A DNA stretch of 37,214 nt from an uncultured Chloroflexota bacterium. GTDB lineage: Bacteria; Chloroflexota; Anaerolineae; Aggregatilineales; Phototrophicaceae. Location of the stretch: the NCBI GenBank assembly GCA_937974245.1, contig CALJKV010000068.1, positions 1 to 37,214 of the forward strand. The letters are read 5' to 3'. The position numbers and the translations under genes were made by a program. Positions 6,660-15,394 of the stretch are shown in pieces; positions within the stretch are counted from its first letter, which is position 1; the number at the start of each line of letters is the position of its first letter. The notes beneath the pieces are model-generated. The model worked only from the letters and a program-made list of their open reading frames with translations. It had not been told where the DNA came from and did no database searches.

Positions 6660-7106
6660 GTTATCAAAATCCAGGGACTGAAGTAGAGATGTCGTCGGAA
6701 AAATCCGAACCGACCTGGGCAACCAGGGTAGGGGAGCAGTGGCAGAGCCGCCACCACGACCTAGGGGAAGCCCGAACGAAGGAGGTCACTGGTCGGGGCT
6801 GATAGCGAAAAAGGCTATCTGGGATATTCGAGGAAAAGAAACAGCGCCTCGAAAAATCCGAAGCGCCGTTTAGGATTGTTTATATAGTCTGAAAACAACT
6901 TGTGATTAGAGTATAGAACAACGATTTGCCGAAGGCAAATAATGTATTCATTCTGGGGAGACTATGGGTCAAGACCCCATAATAAGGGTCGCACATTATC
7001 GACATTTCCCGAATAGGGATATCAGTGAGTACAGGAAATACCCACGTTCAACTCCAGTTGAGCCTACAGTTATGAATAACTGTACCCGGCGCAAAGCGCG
7101 CGCCGG
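6660..7106 (+). ncRNA. Candidate structured non-coding RNA of unknown class
   Basis: A roughly 450-nt region without a credible reading frame but with a dense run of short hairpins. They are: GTCGTCGGA..TCCGAacCGAC (6691-6714); CCTGG-GCAA-CCAGG, a stem capped by a GNRA tetraloop (6714-6727); GTGGC/GCCAC (6739-6754); GACCT/AGGTC enclosing a GGG/CCC hairpin (6758-6787); GATAGC/GCTATC (6801-6819); TTCGAGG/CCTCGAA (6827-6853); ATTTGCC-gaa-GGCAAAT (6924-6940); GGGTC/GACCC (6966-6977); ACAGTTAT/ATAACTGT (7066-7083); and CCGGCGC/GCGCCGG (7086-7106). The motif AAAAATCCGAA appears twice. Strand is assumed from the GNRA loop and flanking genes. It could be a HEARO/OMEGA-type RNA, an ORF-less intron or a plasmid control RNA; I cannot match it to a known consensus. 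Confidence 0.35.
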
Positions 7107-7644
7107 TCATGAAAAAACTTAAACAGTGTTTCTTCTCGGGGAGATTCGGGGAGACGACCTCATTTTGCCCAGGAACCGGGCATATTCAGTCCATTATCCC
7201 CAGCACCTCCCACTCGGCGAACCACGCCCCCCGTCGGCCTTGTCCTGGCATTCCATGCGGCGGCCAAGCCCGACTACCCCCCTCACCGACCCAGCCGGTC
7301 AGCAAACAGACAACCCTTATCAACCCCCTGTTGATCTACTGTTATGCTGTCGCCGCCGCGCGCGGCTGGTCCGCCCGCGCGCGGGCGCGCGCCGGTCGGC
7401 GGACGCGGGCGGCTGAGGCTCGCAGGCTCGCCCCAGCGCCACGCTTGAGGGCGGTAGTCGGTCTCCGACCGACGGGGGGCACCGCGCTGGGGCGCGGGAT
7501 GGACGGCGCTCAGCGCCGTGTTCAAAACCCTCGACCATGAGGTTACTCAGCTCAGCGCCCTATTATCTGAACCCCGTAATTCTTCAATCAGCACGGGGAT
7601 TGGTCAAGAAAACTACGAGCATTGCGTCACCCCGAAACTGGCAG
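7107..7644. other. Very GC-rich, palindrome-dense intergenic region
   Basis: No supported gene; frames on both strands are open only because of extreme GC content. The core (about 7345-7520) is built of CG-rich alternations. It contains the stem GCCCCAGCGC (7430-7439) with GCGCTGGGGC (7484-7493), which encloses a second hairpin TCGGTC-tcc-GACCGA (7458-7472), and a further ACGGCGCT/AGCGCCGT palindrome near 7503-7519. Together with the neighbouring partition genes this could be part of a replication or transfer origin, or a strong transcription barrier. Confidence 0.45.
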
Positions 7645-7684
7645 TTGCATTGTATTACATATTACAGTATAATATTAAGTAATA
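7645..7684 (+). promoter_or_regulatory. Promoter and overlapping operator of the toxin-antitoxin operon
   Basis: TTGCAT (7645-7650) and a consensus TATAAT (7668-7673) are separated by 17 bp. The promoter is overlaid by TATTAC at 7653-7658, a direct copy at 7660-7665, and the inverted copy GTAATA at 7679-7684. Such repeats straddling the -10 box are typical operators for RHH antitoxins that repress their own operon. Confidence 0.7.
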
Positions 7685-7694
7685 TAGAAAGGGG

Positions 7695-7751
7695 GTGAAT
7701 AATCGAATGGACAAAGACGAACAAGACAAACTCGTCATACAGATGCCATAA
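7695..7751 (+). CDS. Possible leader micro-ORF upstream of the antitoxin gene
   Basis: An 18-codon frame from a GTG at 7695 (or 14 codons from the ATG at 7707) ends 5 bp before the antitoxin ATG. The run AAAGGGGG sits 11-16 bp upstream of the ATG, giving it a better ribosome site than the antitoxin itself. It may couple translation into the antitoxin gene or be a fortuitous frame. Confidence 0.3.
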   Translation: MNNRMDKDEQDKLVIQMP

Positions 7752-7756
7752 TCAAT

Positions 7757-8083
7757 ATGAATATTACTCATATGATGACTCGAACTAGTTTCTATCTACC
7801 TGAAAGCCTTCACAGGCGATTGCATACCGTTTCGAAGCAACAACGCAAATCGGTATCCCAATTGGCGGTGGAGTTGTTGGATGAAGCGCTCAGGCAAGAG
7901 GAAGCCCAGAAACTGGATGAAACTTACCAGGCCTTGTTGAAGATCAAGGGTGTGGTGAAAGAGGATATCCCAACGGCATCCAGCAGGATTGACGACGTGT
8001 TGTACGGAGAAACGGGTGCCTGGCAAGGCGAACCGGGAGATCATGGGTTGTGGCAGGTCCCAGATGATACACAACTACCATGA
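7757..8083 (+). CDS. Ribbon-helix-helix antitoxin
   Basis: A 108-residue protein. The N-terminal 50 residues form an RHH/CopG DNA-binding domain: the strand 'TRTSFYLPESLHRRL' followed by helices 'KQQRKSVSQLAVELLDEALRQEE'. The rest would wrap the toxin. It overlaps the PIN-domain gene by ATGA, the standard antitoxin-toxin arrangement. As in other RHH antitoxins it is expected to neutralise the toxin and repress the operon through the TATTAC repeats just upstream. Internal ATGs at 7772 and 7775 are alternative starts; none has a good Shine-Dalgarno site, so translation may depend on the micro-ORF ahead. Confidence 0.8.
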   Translation: MNITHMMTRTSFYLPESLHRRLHTVSKQQRKSVSQLAVELLDEALRQEEAQKLDETYQALLKIKGVVKEDIPTASSRIDDVLYGETGAWQGEPGDHGLWQVPDDTQLP

Positions 8084-8502
8084 GCAGCATGGACACCACG
8101 CAACCCATTCTGGTCGACAGTGATGCCTTTGTCGGTTGGCTGTACCAACGCGATAGCCATCATCCTCAGGCAGATGCCATCTTCACAGACATTATCCATC
8201 AACGCCGCCCGCTGGTCACAACCAGTTATGTGGTGACCGAAACCGCCACCGTTTTGAGCCACCGGCAAGGACAAGCACTCGCTCGCCAATTTTTGGAGAT
8301 GGCCGCGAAGTTCCCCGTCATTCATATCAACGAAACCTTGCATCAGGCCACCCTGAACCTGTTCAGTCAGCAGGAGAAAAAGGGGAGCAGTGTGGTGGAT
8401 TGCTCCAATGTGGTGGTGATGCGACAGTTCCAGATCCCCGTTATTTTCAGTTTCGATCAGGTCTACCACAAGACCTTCCAACTCCAGATGGCAACTTCCT
8501 GA
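8080..8502 (+). CDS. PIN-domain ribonuclease toxin (VapC-like)
   Basis: A 140-residue PIN-domain protein, the toxin of the pair. The acidic residues of the metal-binding nuclease site are in place: Asp13 in 'ILVDSDAFVGW', a Glu in 'VVTETATVL', an Asp in 'SSVVDCSNVVV', and a terminal Asp in 'IFSFDQVY'. VapC-family toxins cleave tRNA or rRNA to stop growth; the specific target cannot be told from sequence. Its start overlaps the antitoxin stop by 4 bp. The pair lies beside partition genes and DNA-transfer ATPases, consistent with an addiction module stabilising a mobile element. Confidence 0.88.
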   Translation: MSSMDTTQPILVDSDAFVGWLYQRDSHHPQADAIFTDIIHQRRPLVTTSYVVTETATVLSHRQGQALARQFLEMAAKFPVIHINETLHQATLNLFSQQEKKGSSVVDCSNVVVMRQFQIPVIFSFDQVYHKTFQLQMATS

Positions 8503-8641
8503 ACAAAGGTCTAGCCACATCTTGAAGCGACGTTTGGCTCACACGGCAATCCCATAGTTCAGATGGCTCAATCCGCTGAAATGTAGAAAAGTGATGTATC
8601 CTAGTAGTAAAGTAGTGAGCACATTCTAAGGGGGAGAGGTA

Positions 8642-11383
8642 ATGTCGGATAACCGTGACCCTGTAGAAAAAGGGATAGACGCCGCGGGTGGCGCGGTAAT
8701 TGCCGCACTACTCGGACTACTGTTCGGGGTATTGGTGGGCTCTATTCAGCGTGACCAGGCAGATAAAGAAGCCCGGAAACGCCAGTTGCAACTACCACCC
8801 CACCTCGAGTTCCAGGAAGTCGAGATACCCAAACAGAAGACCGGCGGAGGCGGTTGTCTGGCAGCTATTGTGTTTGGCATTATTACGGTGTTCCTCATCC
8901 AGAAGCTCCAAGAATGGAATATGACTCCCGGTTATGCTCACTTGGGTACACCATTTGCCATTGGCGGTGTCATTTGCGGCGCCTGTACCATTGGCGCGGT
9001 TGTTTATGTCCTGGCAATCACCGTGAAAGAGCAAGAGCCGGTACCAACAGTGTCCCTCAACATTGAAGACGCCCGTTCCTACCTGGTCGTCCTGCCACAC
9101 GGCACGGCATGGGATGCCGAACACGTCTATCGGTTTATTGAACACATGCTCGTGACGGTCGGAGGCCGGTTGACCTATCAGATTGTGGCAAAGCCTGGCG
9201 TCATTTTATGGCGTATCCTGGATTTACGAACCCAATTGAACCCATCCGTCATCCACGATGCAATTCATGCCTACTACCCTGAGGCCGAAGTTCAGGATGG
9301 TGACCTCCGTTTTTCATCAGTTGATGCGCCATTTTACCGTTCAGTGCTGTATTTCAAACAGGGTGATGAATTCTATAAGCCCATCCAGGGTAGTCTGGAT
9401 TTGAATACCCATGACCCCTTGAAAACCTTCGCCCAACAGCTCAGTCAGATTAGAGATAACGAACGGATCACCTATACGCTGCATGTGGCGGATATTGCCC
9501 TGTTTGCTTATAAGCAGGCGGAACATATGTTGACCTACAAAATGCCTGCTAACCCGCTGCGATTCTTCCAATCGGGAGGCGCTTTCGATGTGGGGTATGC
9601 AGCCATGGCAGGCGAACCACGCCAGTCCGTGTATGAGCGACACGATGAGAACGTGTTTGTCCGCAAACTCAACAGCCCGTTGTATCATGCTTTCCTGATG
9701 GTTCAAATTGATAGTCCCAGACAAGAACGCATCGTTGAGTTAACGAATGCCTATAAGGCCCTTGTTTGGCAGTTTCGCAACCCCGACTACAACTGGCTCG
9801 AGATGTATACCCCACCCAGTACGTTCATGGTTGCAGATGACCAGTCCAATTTTGTGACCAGCACCCTGGGGAGAATTGCCGCGTGGTTGGCAAACCAGAG
9901 TCAGGGTTGGCGTGCCTGTAGCTTGATCCTCAATCCCCACGAGATGGCGGCCTTGTGGCATCTGCCGAACCAGGACTTCAATGCCAGTGGCATCCGCTGG
10001 ACACGCGGGAAACGGGTTTCCGCACCTAGTGAGGTGCGTGGGCAGACGGGAGGTGTCTACCTGGGCAACAACCAGTATGGCGGGCAATCTGAACCCGTCT
10101 ACCTCAACTATCAAGACCGCCGGACACACATGGCGATCTTCGGGAGAACCGGGTCGGGGAAGACCAACCTGCTGCACACCATCATCGCCCAGGACATCGC
10201 CAACGGCAAGGGTGTCTGTGTGATTGACCCGCTGGGGAACCTGGTGCGGGATATCCTGCGCTACAGCATCCCCGCCAACCGAGAACAGGATGTGGTGGTG
10301 CTGGACATCACCAATGAACCTTACCCGCCACCTTTCAATATCGTCACACCGCCAGCGGATACGAACTTTGATAACGCGGCACAAGTGATGAGTATCCTGG
10401 AGAAATTGTGGCCGGATATGGTCGACTCCCGCTGGTACGATGCTCTGTTCAACGCCATCCTGACGCTGTGGCAGGAGAAGAAACCCACCATCCGTGATGT
10501 GGATCGCGTACTCTCTGACCCGGACTACCGGATAAGGCTGCTCCGAAAAACAGACAATCCGGCTCTTCTGGATTTCTGGTCGGACTTTGACCGGAAAAGC
10601 CCCAGCGATCAGGATACCCGAATTGATCCGATCAAACACCGGCTGCGCCATTTCTATCGAAATAACTACCTGTATCCAATCACCTGCCACCCCAAACCGC
10701 TCAACTTCACCAACCTGATGCAGGAACGCAAAATCATCCTGGTCTCGCTGCCGGTCCAGGGCGGTAGATTAACTGAGGAGGAACGGGAACTCCTGGGAGC
10801 GTTAGTCATCGCACAGATCCAGATGGCGGCCATGAGCGGCGCTGCCGAACGGCATGGGTTCTACCTGTTCGTGGATGAAACGCAGGACTTCATCACGACG
10901 GCTCTGCCCAGGATGTTGTCCCAGGCGCGGCAGTTCAACCTGTCGCTGACACTGGCGAACCAATACCTGAAGCAGTTGGTAGGCGATACCCTGGACGCGG
11001 TGCGCGGCAATCTGAATACCTTCGCGTTTTTCCAGCTCGGGGATGATGACGCACCGGTCGCTGCGCGTTTCACCAAACCACACTTTGAGGCTCAGGACTT
11101 CATTGATATGGATCGCTATCAGGCCGTGCTGAGGCTGTCAGCGGATGGTCGCACGCTGCCAGCCTTCAATATCGCCACCCACCTGGTAACCCCAGATGGG
11201 GGCGACGAAGCCCGGTTGAAGGAGGGGATCACGACGGAACAGCGGATACGAACGGTATCGGTGAAACGCTACACCCCCATGAGCGGGGAAGAAATCCTTG
11301 ACTGGCTGGCGAACCGGTATCCGCTCTACCGGGGGCCGGAACCACGAGATGATGATGACGACCCGTATTCCGATCCGGTGTAG
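8642..11383 (+). CDS. Membrane-anchored conjugation-type ATPase (T4SS coupling/HerA-like)
   Basis: A 913-residue P-loop ATPase. The N-terminus has three hydrophobic segments (about 17-35, 78-95 and 104-125), so it should be membrane-anchored. A long middle region (about 140-480) is without recognised motifs. The motor domain follows, with Walker A GRTGSGKT at 501-508, 'GVCVIDPLGN' shortly after, and a Walker B region 'YLFVDETQDF' (about 741-750), features of the FtsK/HerA superfamily ATPases that include T4SS coupling proteins and VirB4/TraC. The C-terminus is acidic. The start has a strong GGGGGAGAGG ribosome site. It leads the three-gene DNA-transfer block and is separated by only 8 bp from the next gene. 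Whether it pumps DNA or energises secretion is undecided. Confidence 0.8.
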   Translation: MSDNRDPVEKGIDAAGGAVIAALLGLLFGVLVGSIQRDQADKEARKRQLQLPPHLEFQEVEIPKQKTGGGGCLAAIVFGIITVFLIQKLQEWNMTPGYAHLGTPFAIGGVICGACTIGAVVYVLAITVKEQEPVPTVSLNIEDARSYLVVLPHGTAWDAEHVYRFIEHMLVTVGGRLTYQIVAKPGVILWRILDLRTQLNPSVIHDAIHAYYPEAEVQDGDLRFSSVDAPFYRSVLYFKQGDEFYKPIQGSLDLNTHDPLKTFAQQLSQIRDNERITYTLHVADIALFAYKQAEHMLTYKMPANPLRFFQSGGAFDVGYAAMAGEPRQSVYERHDENVFVRKLNSPLYHAFLMVQIDSPRQERIVELTNAYKALVWQFRNPDYNWLEMYTPPSTFMVADDQSNFVTSTLGRIAAWLANQSQGWRACSLILNPHEMAALWHLPNQDFNASGIRWTRGKRVSAPSEVRGQTGGVYLGNNQYGGQSEPVYLNYQDRRTHMAIFGRTGSGKTNLLHTIIAQDIANGKGVCVIDPLGNLVRDILRYSIPANREQDVVVLDITNEPYPPPFNIVTPPADTNFDNAAQVMSILEKLWPDMVDSRWYDALFNAILTLWQEKKPTIRDVDRVLSDPDYRIRLLRKTDNPALLDFWSDFDRKSPSDQDTRIDPIKHRLRHFYRNNYLYPITCHPKPLNFTNLMQERKIILVSLPVQGGRLTEEERELLGALVIAQIQMAAMSGAAERHGFYLFVDETQDFITTALPRMLSQARQFNLSLTLANQYLKQLVGDTLDAVRGNLNTFAFFQLGDDDAPVAARFTKPHFEAQDFIDMDRYQAVLRLSADGRTLPAFNIATHLVTPDGGDEARLKEGITTEQRIRTVSVKRYTPMSGEEILDWLANRYPLYRGPEPRDDDDDPYSDPV

Positions 11384-11391
11384 ACTGAGAT

Positions 11392-12297
11392 ATGACCATG
11401 AAAGACACACCGAAACGCCGCCGCCGTGACCAGCGCCGGGAAAATCCGTCACCGATGCAGCTCAGGGAACGCGACGTGGACATCATCGAAGCCGTCCACA
11501 AGTACCGGGTGCTGAGACAGGAGCAGATCCAGGCGCTGTTCTTTGGTTCCCGGGCGACAGCGCAAACCCGGCTGGAAAAGCTCTACGATCACGCTTACCT
11601 CGATCGCAAGTTCCTGCCGGTTTATGAAGGACAGGGACGCAGCCCGACGTTGTACATCCTGGACCGGCGCGGCGCAGAGACACTCCGCGTGCAGCGCGGT
11701 TATGATGCCATCACCTGGCACAGCAGCAGCAAGAACCTGGCAACTGACTTTCTGCAGCATACGACTGCCATCAACGAGGTGATGATCGCGGTCACACTGG
11801 CCTGTCGAGCACATGGGTTCATCCTGGAGGAATGGCAGACCGAGAGCGAACTCAAGGCGGACTACGACCGGGTGCGCATCCGCAGCGGGCGGGGACAGGA
11901 GACCGCCCCGGTCATCCCCGACAGCTATTTCACGATCATCGCTAACCAGCGCCGTTATCCTTTCGCCCTGGAGTTGGATCGAGGGACGATGGAACTGAAG
12001 CGCTTCAAGACCAAGGTCCGGGCATACATGGCATACCACCAGTCCGGCAGCTATGAACGGCGGTTCGGCACCAGCAGCCTGCGGGTGTTGACGGTCGTGT
12101 CGACGGAGGCTCCCAGCGGGGGAGAGCAGCGGCGGGACAACCTGAAGGAAACATCTGCGGCAGCAGGCGGTGCCCATTGGTTCTGGTTTGCGGTGCTGCC
12201 TGATCTGAATGCCGAGACGATCCTGGCACAGCCGGTGTGGTCTCAGGTGGGGGAGGCCGAGCCGAAGGCGCTTATCCCGGTCCATAACCTGGGTTGA
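11392..12297 (+). CDS. Replication-relaxation family protein
   Basis: A 301-residue protein matching the replication-relaxation family (Replic_Relax), found on plasmids and integrative elements of Gram-positive bacteria and Chloroflexota. The N-terminal winged helix (about 22-75) is clear: 'RERDVDIIEAVHKYRVLRQEQIQALFF', then 'ATAQTRLEKLYDHAYL'. It is followed by a 'YILDRRGAETL' wing-like segment and a C-terminal domain with 'PDSYFTI' and 'FALELDRGTMELKRFKTKVRAY', reminiscent of a nuclease-like core (D...E.D pattern). An ATG six bases further in is an alternative start. Its place between two transfer ATPases suggests a role in DNA processing for replication or transfer, but the biochemistry of the family is poorly established. 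Confidence 0.8.
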   Translation: MTMKDTPKRRRRDQRRENPSPMQLRERDVDIIEAVHKYRVLRQEQIQALFFGSRATAQTRLEKLYDHAYLDRKFLPVYEGQGRSPTLYILDRRGAETLRVQRGYDAITWHSSSKNLATDFLQHTTAINEVMIAVTLACRAHGFILEEWQTESELKADYDRVRIRSGRGQETAPVIPDSYFTIIANQRRYPFALELDRGTMELKRFKTKVRAYMAYHQSGSYERRFGTSSLRVLTVVSTEAPSGGEQRRDNLKETSAAAGGAHWFWFAVLPDLNAETILAQPVWSQVGEAEPKALIPVHNLG

Positions 12298-12328
12298 AAG
12301 AGATGCTCGATTTTTGTTAGCTTGAAAG

Positions 12329-13750
12329 ATGCCAAGCTTTTTGTGGCGACACCAGCCGGGTGACCTGGTGATCGGGCGCAGGGGGAGAACCCGCTTCGCG
12401 CCACTGTACCGTGTCGCTCATGCCGCCCGTGCCGCCCATATGCACGTCATTGGTCGTTCCGGGAAAGGTAAATCCAAGGCGTTAGAACACTTCATCTTCC
12501 AGGACATCGCCAACGGTCTGGGCTGTGGGTTGATTGACCCCCATTCCCAGTTGATTGATGATCTGCTCCGGCATCTTCTCACCCGCCAGGTGCTGATGCG
12601 CCCTGACGTGCTCAGACGCATCCTGTACGTCGATCCGGCGCGAAAGGACTACATCATCCCCTTCAACGTCCTGGCGACCCCTGACGAGCCTTACAAGGTG
12701 GCAGCGGCGGTGCTGGAGGCCTTCCGTCGCACCTGGTCGGAGAGTCTGCGGGAAGCGCCGCACTTCTCCAACGTGATGACCCACGCCCTGCTACTTCTGA
12801 TCCAGACCGGCTACACGCTGGTGGATCTTCCCCGCTTGCTGGTGGACAAGGCGTTCCGTGAAGCATTACTGGAACTGGTGGATGACCCTGATCTGACCGC
12901 GTTCTTCCATGATCGTTATGACCAGTGGGGACGGGAAGCGCCGGTAATGCGCGAGAGCAGTCTGAACAAGGTGACCACGCTGACGATTAACCCTCATCTC
13001 AAGCTGATGCTGGGACAAAAGGAGAACCGCCTGGATTTCCAGTCGATCATGGATGAGGGACGGATCCTGTTGCTCGACCTGGGGCATTGTGACACGGAGA
13101 CCAACCGGCTGATCGGCAGTCTGGTGGTGACCGGGTTGGAGCTTGCGATGCGGCGGCGGCGCACCCGGACGCTGTGGAACCTGACAATTGATGAGTTCGC
13201 CGCGTATGTCGCCAACGAAGGATCCACCCAGACACTGGCGCATGTTTTCTCTGAAGGGCGGAAGTTCCGGATGAGCATGACGGTGGCGCACCAGACACTC
13301 TCGCAACTCACGCCGCGGATGCTCGGAGCGCTGGGTAACACCGACACCAAAGTGATCTTCGGGATTGACCGTTATGATGCGGAGTACTTCGCCAAAGTGA
13401 TTGGTCGGGTGGATACTGAGGCGGTGAAGCGTGAGCCGAAAACCAACATCCAACATGAAGTGTTCTCATCGCTGCCGGAGCAGTGGGAGCAGTGGGTGGA
13501 TCGGCTGCGGTTTCAGCCGCCACGCCAGGCGACGGTGATGAGCCAGGATCGGGAAGCTGCCACCATTATCACCCTACCTATCCCGCGCTACACCGCCACA
13601 GATGAACAGGTTGAACACATTCGCCGGGACAGCCTGAGCCAGGCCGGTATCCCGTACACGGAAGCCAAGTGTAATCTTGGGCAGGAAACACAACAGAGAA
13701 CGGCCACTTATATGAATGTCCCTGAGTATGAATTTGTGCCGAACAGTTGA
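12329..13750 (+). CDS. Type IV secretion/coupling ATPase (TraD/TraM-recognition type)
   Basis: A 473-residue soluble P-loop ATPase of the type IV coupling protein / HerA group. Walker A GRSGKGKS is at 42-49, 'GLIDPHSQLIDDLL' at 68-80 matches the conserved post-P-loop strand, 'ILLLDLG' lies at 246-252, and the Walker B-like 'LTIDEFAAYV' at 285-294 is followed by 'FSEGRKFRMSMTVAHQ', the usual helicase/pump segment. No transmembrane helix is seen, unlike classical VirD4, so it may work with the membrane-anchored ATPase two genes upstream. It is 31 bp from the replication-relaxation gene and probably in the same operon. Confidence 0.82.
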   Translation: MPSFLWRHQPGDLVIGRRGRTRFAPLYRVAHAARAAHMHVIGRSGKGKSKALEHFIFQDIANGLGCGLIDPHSQLIDDLLRHLLTRQVLMRPDVLRRILYVDPARKDYIIPFNVLATPDEPYKVAAAVLEAFRRTWSESLREAPHFSNVMTHALLLLIQTGYTLVDLPRLLVDKAFREALLELVDDPDLTAFFHDRYDQWGREAPVMRESSLNKVTTLTINPHLKLMLGQKENRLDFQSIMDEGRILLLDLGHCDTETNRLIGSLVVTGLELAMRRRRTRTLWNLTIDEFAAYVANEGSTQTLAHVFSEGRKFRMSMTVAHQTLSQLTPRMLGALGNTDTKVIFGIDRYDAEYFAKVIGRVDTEAVKREPKTNIQHEVFSSLPEQWEQWVDRLRFQPPRQATVMSQDREAATIITLPIPRYTATDEQVEHIRRDSLSQAGIPYTEAKCNLGQETQQRTATYMNVPEYEFVPNS

Positions 13751-14095
13751 TGAAATCTAAAATAGCAGGTAATTAACTTCGCTATTATCATTGGGTTAGC
13801 GAACGGCACCATTCCAACTGAATGGAATGTCTCACAGGATATTTGGGGAAGACTTTATTTCACAGTGTTTTTGCACATGATGATGAAAAACATACAGAAC
13901 TGGTGGGATAATGCAACACTGGCCGATTTTGATGTATTTGTTGGGTGTGGTCTTTTCATCCAGAGACGGGAAGGCGACTATAGTCTGGTCAAGCCAGCCA
14001 TAATATCACGTCTCAATGGCACCCGAACTCGATCTATTCATGACTCCGCTGCATGATTGGCGAAGATATTGAAGATACATCCAGTAAAGGTTAGG
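13751..14095. other. Intergenic region with a possible gene remnant
   Basis: A plus-strand frame is open from 13766 to a stop at 14056 but has no ATG before the middle and no ribosome site. Its translation is moderately protein-like ('WGRLYFTVFLHMMMKNIQNWWDN') but unrecognised. It may be the 3' remnant of a decayed accessory gene. The heme operon ends just to its right on the other strand; no clear intrinsic terminator is visible between them. Confidence 0.35.
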
Positions 14096-15394
14096 CTAAT
14101 GTTCATGAGCTAAGGCCTTATCTACCGCTAACAGCGTGTTCTGAATATCAGCTGCGGTATGGGCGCTACTCACGAAACCGGCCTCAAACTGACTGGGTGC
14201 GAGGTAGACTCCCTGTTCGAGCATAGCGTGGAAGAACCGTGCATAGCGGGCGGTATCGGCATACAGTTTCGCGCTGGCATAATCCGTAATCACCGCATCC
14301 GGTGTATTGAGGAAATAGGATCCGAACATTGTTCCGGCGTGGCCGATTTGCAGTGGAATCCCGGCAGCCGCCGCCGCGTTCGCCAGCCCTCCCACCAATT
14401 CTATTGTCTTTTGGGCGATACCGTCAAATACGCCGTCGGCCAGCATCACGTTCAGCGTCGCCAGCCCTGCTGCCATCGCCAATGGATTGCCGGAGAGCGT
14501 CCCGGCCTGGTACATTGTGCCCGCCGGAGCGACATGCTGCATGATCTCACGTTTACCGGCATACGCGCCAACGGGCAGCCCGCCGCCGATCACCTTACCC
14601 AGGCATGTAATGTCCGGGTCAAGTCCCCAATAGGCCTGTGCCCCGCCCGGTGCGACCCGGAATCCAGTCATCACCTCGTCCATAATGAACACCGCGCCGT
14701 ATTCCTTGCACAGGTCATGCAGCCCTTGCAGATAACCCGGTTGCGGCAGCACGAAACCCATATTGGCGGCAATTGGCTCGACAATCACGGCGGCAACTTC
14801 GCCGGGGTTCTGCTCGAAGATCGCCCGCACCGCGTCCAAGTCGTTATAGGGTGCGGTCAGCGTATTGGCGGCGGTAGAACCGGGGACACCCGGCGAATCC
14901 GGCAGACCGAGCGTAGCAACGCCGCTGCCCGCCTGCACCAGCAGCATATCCGCATGGCCGTGATAGCACCCTGCGAACTTGATGATCTTATCGCGCTTGG
15001 TGTAGGCGCATGCCAATCGTAGCGCACTCATACAGGCTTCCGTGCCGCTGTTCACAAACCGGATCATCTCAATGGATGGGACAGTCTGAATGACGAGTTC
15101 CGCCAGTTCATTTTCGAGTCGGGTCGGGGCACCGTAGCTCGTGCCACGCCCTGCGGTTTCAGCAATCGCTTTGACTACCGTTTCGTGGGCATGACCGGCG
15201 ATCAGCGGCCCCCAGGACAGCACATAATCAATATACCGGTTGTCGTCAGCGTCCCAGATATACGCGCCATTCCCGCGATCAATGAAACGCGGCGTGCCGC
15301 CCACGCTGCGGAACGCCCGCACCGGGCTGTTGACTCCACCAGGGATTAACTGCTGCGCGGCCTGGAATAACGTCTCTGATTGGAGGGTTTTCAT
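14096..15394 (-). CDS. hemL: Glutamate-1-semialdehyde 2,1-aminomutase
   Basis: A 432-residue PLP enzyme that converts glutamate-1-semialdehyde to 5-aminolevulinate, the second step of the C5 heme pathway, in the cytoplasm. The N-terminal signature 'LIPGGVNSPVRAFRSVGG' is diagnostic. The PLP-binding lysine is Lys267 in 'TCLGKVIGGGLPVGA', and 'FIMDEVMTGFR' (236-245) supplies the cofactor-ring aspartate. The length is typical of the family. It is the last gene of the seven-gene hem operon and starts in an ATGA overlap with hemY. It acts on the product of HemA, encoded first in the same operon, which suits channelling of the unstable semialdehyde. Confidence 0.97.
   Translation of the reverse strand: MKTLQSETLFQAAQQLIPGGVNSPVRAFRSVGGTPRFIDRGNGAYIWDADDNRYIDYVLSWGPLIAGHAHETVVKAIAETAGRGTSYGAPTRLENELAELVIQTVPSIEMIRFVNSGTEACMSALRLACAYTKRDKIIKFAGCYHGHADMLLVQAGSGVATLGLPDSPGVPGSTAANTLTAPYNDLDAVRAIFEQNPGEVAAVIVEPIAANMGFVLPQPGYLQGLHDLCKEYGAVFIMDEVMTGFRVAPGGAQAYWGLDPDITCLGKVIGGGLPVGAYAGKREIMQHVAPAGTMYQAGTLSGNPLAMAAGLATLNVMLADGVFDGIAQKTIELVGGLANAAAAAGIPLQIGHAGTMFGSYFLNTPDAVITDYASAKLYADTARYARFFHAMLEQGVYLAPSQFEAGFVSSAHTAADIQNTLLAVDKALAHEH

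Noticed and set aside
6660..7106. tmRNA, RNase P RNA or cobalamin riboswitch
   Set aside because: The conserved core motifs of these classes are not found in the order required.
7109..7540. 143-codon frame through the GC-rich palindromic block
   Set aside because: Its composition follows the GC repeats (Arg/Ala/Pro runs), other frames are open too, and there is no domain.
13766..14056. Plus-strand open frame of about 96 codons between the transfer ATPase and hemL
   Set aside because: No ATG until mid-frame, no ribosome site and no recognised family; kept only as a possible remnant in the intergenic entry.
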